Positions 59,250 to 64,000 of a DNA stretch of 64,000 bases are shown one piece after another; positions within the stretch are counted from its first letter, which is position 1, and every line of letters starts with the position of its first letter. Under the pieces are notes generated by a model. That model saw only the letters and a program-made list of their open reading frames with translations, made no database searches and was not told where the DNA came from. Both the position numbers and the translations under genes were made by a program. This stretch comes from Amphimedon queenslandica (taxonomy: Eukaryota > Porifera > Demospongiae > Haplosclerida > Niphatidae): assembly GCF_000090795.2 (NCBI RefSeq), contig NW_003546311.1, forward strand, positions 77,370 through 141,369, read 5' to 3'.

Positions 59250-61463
59250 TTACCAGTAACTGATGATGCCCATTGTCCCTTCATTGGGTGATGCAGTTAT
59301 GATCTGATTTTGGCTTGTCTCCAATAAACGAATGAGATTTTGTTGTCTGTGTACTGTATGCAGCAACTTCCCTGTCTGTTGTTAAAAAAAACAATATACA
59401 TGTACACGTATTTATGCAAAAATACATTAGTACCTCTTTATTCCACACATTGATCCTCTTCCTATCTCCTCCAGATATCAAATAATTGCCTCTTAAAAGG
59501 AGACACCTCACCAGTCCTATGTGATTCTCCAATACATGTACACAGTGCCCTATTAGGAATATCATAATTAAAATCATGACATCAGCATCACATTACACCT
59601 TTATCAGCATTCCATATTCTAATTGTGCTGTCAGCTGAGGATGATGCCAGGACTGTGTCATCAGCTTGTAAGCAAAGCTTTATGTAAAGGATGAGGAGTA
59701 GACTACAGTCTAAATAGTTAACTTCATCACTCACTATTTCTTGATTGTGTCCTTTAAGACTCAGTAATAGCTGGCCAGTAACTGGTTCCCATATTTTAAC
59801 AACACTGTCACCACCCCCACTTGCCAGTGTAGAGTTATTCAATATCAAAATGCACATCACACCTTCAAAAAGTTAAGCCCAACATACACTATGCAACATT
59901 TGTTACAACTTGTTGCATGCAACACAGTTTATACAGGAGTCAATGGAGCTTGCAACACGTTGCATGAAATAGGAAACAGTTCTATTTCATGCAACATGGT
60001 GCAAGCTCCATTGACTCCTGTATAAACTGTGTTGCATGCAACAATTTGCATTATTTTGTTTGCAACAAATGTTGCATAGTGTATGTCAGGCTTTACGTTG
60101 TAAACTTGTGTACACATGTTACACACAATCACCTTCTAAATGAGCTGGCAATACGTGAGTATTAGTACTAGTTGGTCCAATGCTCCATATTCTAATAGTC
60201 CCATCCCAGGAGCCTGAGTAAACACATTGCTCATTTACTAGTAAGCACTGGAGTATGTGGATCTTATGAATAATTATTAATTTTATCATTAAAAGCTCTC
60301 ACTGTTATTGGTTTAGTGTGACCTTGGAGGGTATCCATTGCAATAGGGGCAGAACCTTTCTCTGTCTTCCAAACATAAATTGACCTGGAGTGGATTGGTC
60401 ATATTGTATTAATGCATTGCTCACTTGCTTTACTTACTGATCGGAAGTAGCAGAGGCAAGATAAGGGCTGGCATATTCCATTCCTTCAATACCACCTTTT
60501 TTAACTTCAACTGACCACATCAACTGTCCAGAGATGAGAGAGAAGCAGCGAACTAAGCCATCAGAGCAACCACTTAGTATTGTTCCTTCCTAGTGTAGCA
60601 GCCCATATATGCTATCATGCAATTTTTGCATAATATTTACTGTAACAATGATTGTGGTGATTTCATCAGTATGTCCTTTTAGTGTTGTAGTGACCGAGAG
60701 TGACTTCAGGTTCCATATTTTACTGGAGCCATCGCGTGAGCCTGTTACCAGTACATCATCTACAATTATAGCAATTATTAATAAAATTAATAAAAGTTTG
60801 ATGAATTGATGATGATTGACAACTGACTTTTAAGTGACATTGCGGTGATTGGTTCTTTATTTCCAGCATTTAGTGCACTAACACTATACAAACCTTGTGA
60901 CCAATTCTGCATTAGAACAGTTGATTTCATGTATACAACCTTCCAATAGGAAAAATGAGTGTGCTTCATTATCTTTTGAACTTTGAATCTAGGAGAAGAT
61001 GGGTGACAGTCCTCTTCTGATTCTGGGAATGACAATGATTGATATTGTGTATAACCTTTTGATATACAGAGCCTATGCCTGCTGGTCAGGAAAGAGCTCA
61101 GTACACTAATAGCTAGTTACTTGTATAAAGTGGTTACCATAAAAGATTGTCATTTGCTAACTCTCTATATCTACTGCAACACTGACTGATGGTGCATAGT
61201 GAAAAAGCATCAAGATAACTAAGTATATTGAGTGCAAGTGTTATTGGGAGATCAGAAATCAAATCAAAAGAGAGAAGCTCGTGGACTTTTTCACGAAGCA
61301 ATCTCAAATTTTGGACCTAATCATAAATGAAATGATAATATTTATAATTATATTGATATATCTTACTTACATTTGTTCTCTTGAGCAGCTCTAATTGCAA
61401 TGAAAGGACTTCATTTTGACTCAATTTCTCAACCTCTTCTAGTAACTTTGAAGATAGAGACAT
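59250..61463 (-). CDS. F-box/WD40-repeat protein (FBXW-like)
   Basis: F-box/WD40 proteins are substrate receptors of SCF ubiquitin ligases. From ATG 61463 to TAA 59250. Exon 61371-61463 encodes a Leu/Glu-rich helix; exon 61138-61316 holds the F-box (LISDLPITLALNILSYLDAF to CCSRYRELANDN); exon 60828-61078 is the linker (HRLCISKGYTQYQSL, FSYWKVVYMKS). Six or seven WD blades follow, each visible by GH and WD-type ends: DVLVTGSRDGSSKIWNL with LKGHTDEITT, CSDGLVRCFSL, YLASATSDQSIYVWKT, CVYSGSWDGTIRIWSI, LASGGGDSVVKIWEP, LASSSADSTIRIWNA, YLISGGDRKRINVWNK. It ends GTMGIISYW. I cannot assign it to a numbered FBXW orthologue. An intron contains the foldback element 59876-60092. Confidence 0.85.
59876..60092. 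mobile_element. 217-bp foldback (MITE-like) element with TTA duplication
   Basis: Two arms of about 100 bp are reverse complements with few mismatches: AGCCCAACATACACTATGCA at the left, and the right end reads back AGCCTGACATACACTATGCA. The inner parts (CAACACAGTTTATACAGGAG and on) are also exact. The loop is about 10 bp (GAAACAGTT). TTA flanks both sides (59873-59875, 60093-60095). No ORF. It lies in an intron of the F-box/WD40 gene. Confidence 0.93.
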
Positions 61464-61774
61464 GCCGAGTGGGCGTTGGTAGGCTGAGCCACCCACGCAA
61501 ATGAGGTTAGTTATGAGTACCAGAACAAGAGTTTATGAAAAACCTGGATTTTCTGTTACTCAAAAAATTCCCATGGACTAGAAGAAAATAAAGAGCAGTT
61601 GCCTGTAATTTGGATCAAAGGAAAGGATTAAAATAATTTTAATCTAATGTCACCAAGAGTAATACCTTTAGCTTTATTTACTTTTGATGTCAAAGTATGT
61701 AATGACACATTTGGGAGTTTTGACTCCGCCTTTAGTGTACGAAAAGTAAACGGAGAAATTCCACTTTGAATCTG
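61464..61774. promoter_or_regulatory. Putative bidirectional promoter, F-box/WD40 and DEAD-box genes
   Basis: 311 bp between divergent start codons, no ORF. Promoter role is inferred from geometry. Confidence 0.4.
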
Positions 61775-63574
61775 ATGCAACTTGACACAACGCATGCAAG
61801 GAACAAGATGGCCATGTCCATGTGTCGTGTCTTATGGAGCAATGTGTTCTCCTCCCTAGCAGCTAGCAGTACTCTCTTATCATCTTCTTCTCTCTATAGC
61901 AAACAGACCAAATTTCTGTATGGGACGAGATGGAATTCAAACGCAGTGGCGAGTGAAGCTGACACTGAAGATAAGCCAAGTTTTTCCAGCCTGGGTCTCT
62001 CGTCTTCCCTAGTAAACGATCTCTCTCGGAATGGCTACACTACACCCTTTGAGATCCAAGCCAAGACACTCCCACACACTCTAGAGGGAAAGAACCTTAT
62101 CGGTCGAGCCATTACCGGCAGTGGAAAAACCCTAGCCTATGCTCTACCTATCATTAATAAACTAAGCAGTTCAAAAACAAGAGGGGTACCAAGAGCGCTA
62201 GTTCTTACTCCTACTAGAGAACTTTGTCGACAGGTCACCGAGTGTATATCCTCTTTATCATCAAACCTTCGTTGTGTTTCTTTGTATGGTGGTGCTTCGT
62301 ACAGCTCCCAAGAGAGAGAGTTAAGATATGGTGCTGACGTGGTGTGTGCCACACCAGGACGTCTCAACGATCAGATCAACAGAGGCAACCTACCTCTTGA
62401 TAACTTTCAAATTGTGATACTCGATGAGGCCGACGAACTCCTTACACCGAATTTCAAGATACAGATCGATGACGTTCTAGCTGACACTCCTTCCGACAAG
62501 CAAATGCTGTTGTTTTCGGCGACTATGCCACCAAACGTTAAAGAAGTGATACGTCAATACATGAAACAGTCTGTCGTCATTGATCTTACTGCCTCATCCA
62601 ATCGTTTGCCTCCTGCTATAAAACACAAAGTTTTGAGATTGGATCGCGGCATGGATAAATTCGGCACCATTCTTGATCTCATTAATGTCTATTCCCCTCA
62701 GAGAGCAATCGTCTTCACTACTACCAAGATCCAGGCGAGCGATTTAGGTTCTTTCCTCTCTCGTAATGGAGTCTCGGCTACGTCTCTCCACGGCGATCTC
62801 TCCCAACAAATGAGAGAAACCTGTCTAGAGAGATTTCGGTCAGGGAAGATAAAAATTATAGCTGCCACAGATGTCGCTGCTAGAGGAATTGATATACCAG
62901 AAATTGATTTCGTCTTGCAGATTGAACCGCCTCCTAGTGGAATAGACTCTTACGTTCACCGCTCCGGGCGTACGGGAAGGAAGGGTCTCCCTGGGACCTC
63001 TATACTTCTTTTGTCTTCATCACAAGATTCACAGTATTTTTTGAGAGAACTGAAACGTGTCGTTCAAGTAGAGGAAATTAAGCGTCCTTCGCGCGATGAA
63101 GTGATCACGCGGTCGCTTGATTCTGCCGTCAAATCAATAAAAGCTAAAAAGGATGAGAAATTGATTAATGCTGCTTTACCACTAGCAGAAGAGTTGATAA
63201 GCGAAGATGGTGCTAAAGCATTGGCATCAGCTATAATCTCTATTTGTGGCATTAGAGTTTATGATAGACCAGAGTCAATGTCACGGTCCAGCAGAGAGGA
63301 ATTCCGATCTCGTGACTTTGATTCCAGAAGTCGCTCTAATTTCCGTGATAGGAGAGGAGGAAGGAGAGAATTTTCTGATAGTAGATGGAACGATGAATGG
63401 TCAGATAGGAGAGGCAGCAGAAGACATAGGGATGATGGATTTAGTGGAAGAAGCAGAAGGAACAGGGGCTCTTTTGGTATTAACATAGATGATGATTGGG
63501 GAGAAGACGATGTGGGAACTGTTGAAGATGAATGGTGGGATAACAAAGGCAGTCGTAAAGGAAGACGGTTCTAA
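61775..63574 (+). CDS. Intronless DEAD-box RNA helicase, DDX21/DDX50-like, probably mitochondrial
   Basis: One exon encodes about 599 aa. I start at the first in-frame ATG (61775); ATG 61808, with a better context (AAGATGG), would remove 11 residues. The N terminus MCRVLWSNVFSSLAASSTLL to LYGTRWNSN is Ser/Leu/Arg-rich without acids, a mitochondrial-type presequence. Helicase motifs are complete: FEIQAKTLP (Q), ITGSGKTLAY (I), PTRELCRQ (Ia), ATPGRL (Ib), DEADELL (II), FSATMP (III), AIVFTTTK (IV), AATDVAARGIDIPE (V), HRSGRTGR (VI). After the core, AEELISEDGAKALASAIISI resembles the segment following the DDX21/DDX50 helicase core. The tail is RS/RGG-rich (RDRRGGRREF, RRGSRRHRD) and ends in an acidic WGEDD patch and KGRRF. 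Lack of introns suggests a retrocopy or old transfer. Confidence 0.93.
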   Translation: MQLDTTHARNKMAMSMCRVLWSNVFSSLAASSTLLSSSSLYSKQTKFLYGTRWNSNAVASEADTEDKPSFSSLGLSSSLVNDLSRNGYTTPFEIQAKTLPHTLEGKNLIGRAITGSGKTLAYALPIINKLSSSKTRGVPRALVLTPTRELCRQVTECISSLSSNLRCVSLYGGASYSSQERELRYGADVVCATPGRLNDQINRGNLPLDNFQIVILDEADELLTPNFKIQIDDVLADTPSDKQMLLFSATMPPNVKEVIRQYMKQSVVIDLTASSNRLPPAIKHKVLRLDRGMDKFGTILDLINVYSPQRAIVFTTTKIQASDLGSFLSRNGVSATSLHGDLSQQMRETCLERFRSGKIKIIAATDVAARGIDIPEIDFVLQIEPPPSGIDSYVHRSGRTGRKGLPGTSILLLSSSQDSQYFLRELKRVVQVEEIKRPSRDEVITRSLDSAVKSIKAKKDEKLINAALPLAEELISEDGAKALASAIISICGIRVYDRPESMSRSSREEFRSRDFDSRSRSNFRDRRGGRREFSDSRWNDEWSDRRGSRRHRDDGFSGRSRRNRGSFGINIDDDWGEDDVGTVEDEWWDNKGSRKGRRF

Positions 63575-63734
63575 ACTTATGGCACCATGCTGTAAATAGC
63601 AATGTAGATATAATGAATAATGATTATTATTTATGATTACCTTGTAAAAATCATTTAGTCTGTTACGTATCTAGTATTAAAGATAGCTCAAGGGTGTGGC
63701 TCGTTTTGCATCTAGATCTACTTCCAATTCCAAA
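63575..63734. other. Short intergenic spacer
   Basis: 160 bp between the DEAD-box stop and the fucosidase start, AT-rich; contains the DEAD-box 3' UTR. Confidence 0.6.
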
Positions 63735-64000
63735 ATGAGTATCAATTCTCTCTTTATTTTTTCTCTCAGCTTTGTTGTCTCTTTCTCTCAATATCAGCCA
63801 ACATGGGATTCACTTGATAAGAGGCCGTTACCAGACTGGTATGATCAAGCAAAGTTCGGGATATTCATGCACTGGGGAGTCTATTCTGTACCAAGCTTTA
63901 AATCAGCATGGTTCTGGGAGTACTGGCAGGGGCAGCAGCAACCCGCTTATGTCTCTTTCATGGAAAAGAACTATCCTCCTGGCTTTACCTATCCAGACTT
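63735..64000 (+). CDS. Alpha-L-fucosidase (GH29), 5' part, cut by window end
   Basis: Lysosomal or secreted enzyme removing alpha-L-fucose from glycans. The first 88 codons are visible in one open frame. Residues 1-19 are a signal peptide ([17 protein letters not shown]). The mature start [19 protein letters not shown] runs into the GH29 motif [18 protein letters not shown] and WFWEYWQ, the conserved substrate-pocket region. The catalytic nucleophile Asp lies beyond the window. Confidence 0.95.
   Translation, partial: MSINSLFIFSLSFVVSFSQYQPTWDSLDKRPLPDWYDQAKFGIFMHWGVYSVPSFKSAWFWEYWQGQQQPAYVSFMEKNYPPGFTYPD

Overview
The window is eukaryotic nuclear DNA from an animal, most likely a demosponge of the Amphimedon type (my inference). 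It carries animal-specific genes (Pellino, PUR-alpha/beta, p190RhoGAP, a fibrinogen-related protein, a CRP-type LIM protein). Genes sit about one per 3 kb, most introns are 45-300 bp with GT..AG ends, intergenic gaps are often 65-350 bp, and non-coding DNA is AT-rich. Open reading frames are exon-sized. I built gene models by joining exons across GT..AG introns and keeping phase; CDS spans below run from start codon to stop codon and include introns.

Layout. 1-7.3 kb: 3' end of prefoldin subunit 4 (+), an AT-rich degenerate repeat, a CEP72-like LRR/coiled-coil gene (-), dienoyl-CoA isomerase ECH1 (+), a PUR-alpha/beta gene (-). 7.8-24.6 kb: an unrecognised SAM-domain gene (+), a 27-exon p190RhoGAP (+), a two-LIM CRP-like gene (+), a small SH3 gene (+). 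25-38.7 kb: VPS18 (-), mitochondrial half-ABC transporter ABCB8 (+), Pellino E3 ligase (+). 38.7-50.7 kb: mitochondrial PNPase PNPT1 (-), a secreted fibrinogen-domain protein (-), DDX24 (-), an intronless UDP-glycosyltransferase (+). 50.8-64 kb: a TMX3-like thioredoxin membrane protein (-), IDI1 (-), mitochondrial tyrosyl-tRNA synthetase YARS2 (+), VPS4 (+), an F-box/WD40 gene (-), an intronless DEAD-box helicase with a presequence-like N terminus (+), and the first exon of a GH29 alpha-L-fucosidase (+, cut by the window end).

The genes do not form one pathway. Recurring themes are mitochondrial proteins (ECH1, ABCB8, PNPT1, YARS2, probably the last DEAD-box protein), endosome/lysosome trafficking (VPS18, VPS4), RNA helicases and E3 ligases. 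Several neighbours are head-to-head over 65-310 bp (VPS18/ABCB8, DDX24/UGT, IDI1/YARS2, F-box/DEAD-box), suggesting shared promoters.

The most distinctive non-coding signal is a set of intronic tandem arrays. One family has units of about 185 bp joined by a CTATAG-centred palindrome and lies in six introns; a second family with units of about 176 bp in the ABCB8 intron shares its core and has a different CTATAG-centred palindrome. There are also a 382-bp mariner-like MITE with TA duplications, a 217-bp foldback element, a 39-bp near-perfect palindrome and a five-copy 91-bp array in the Pellino intron.
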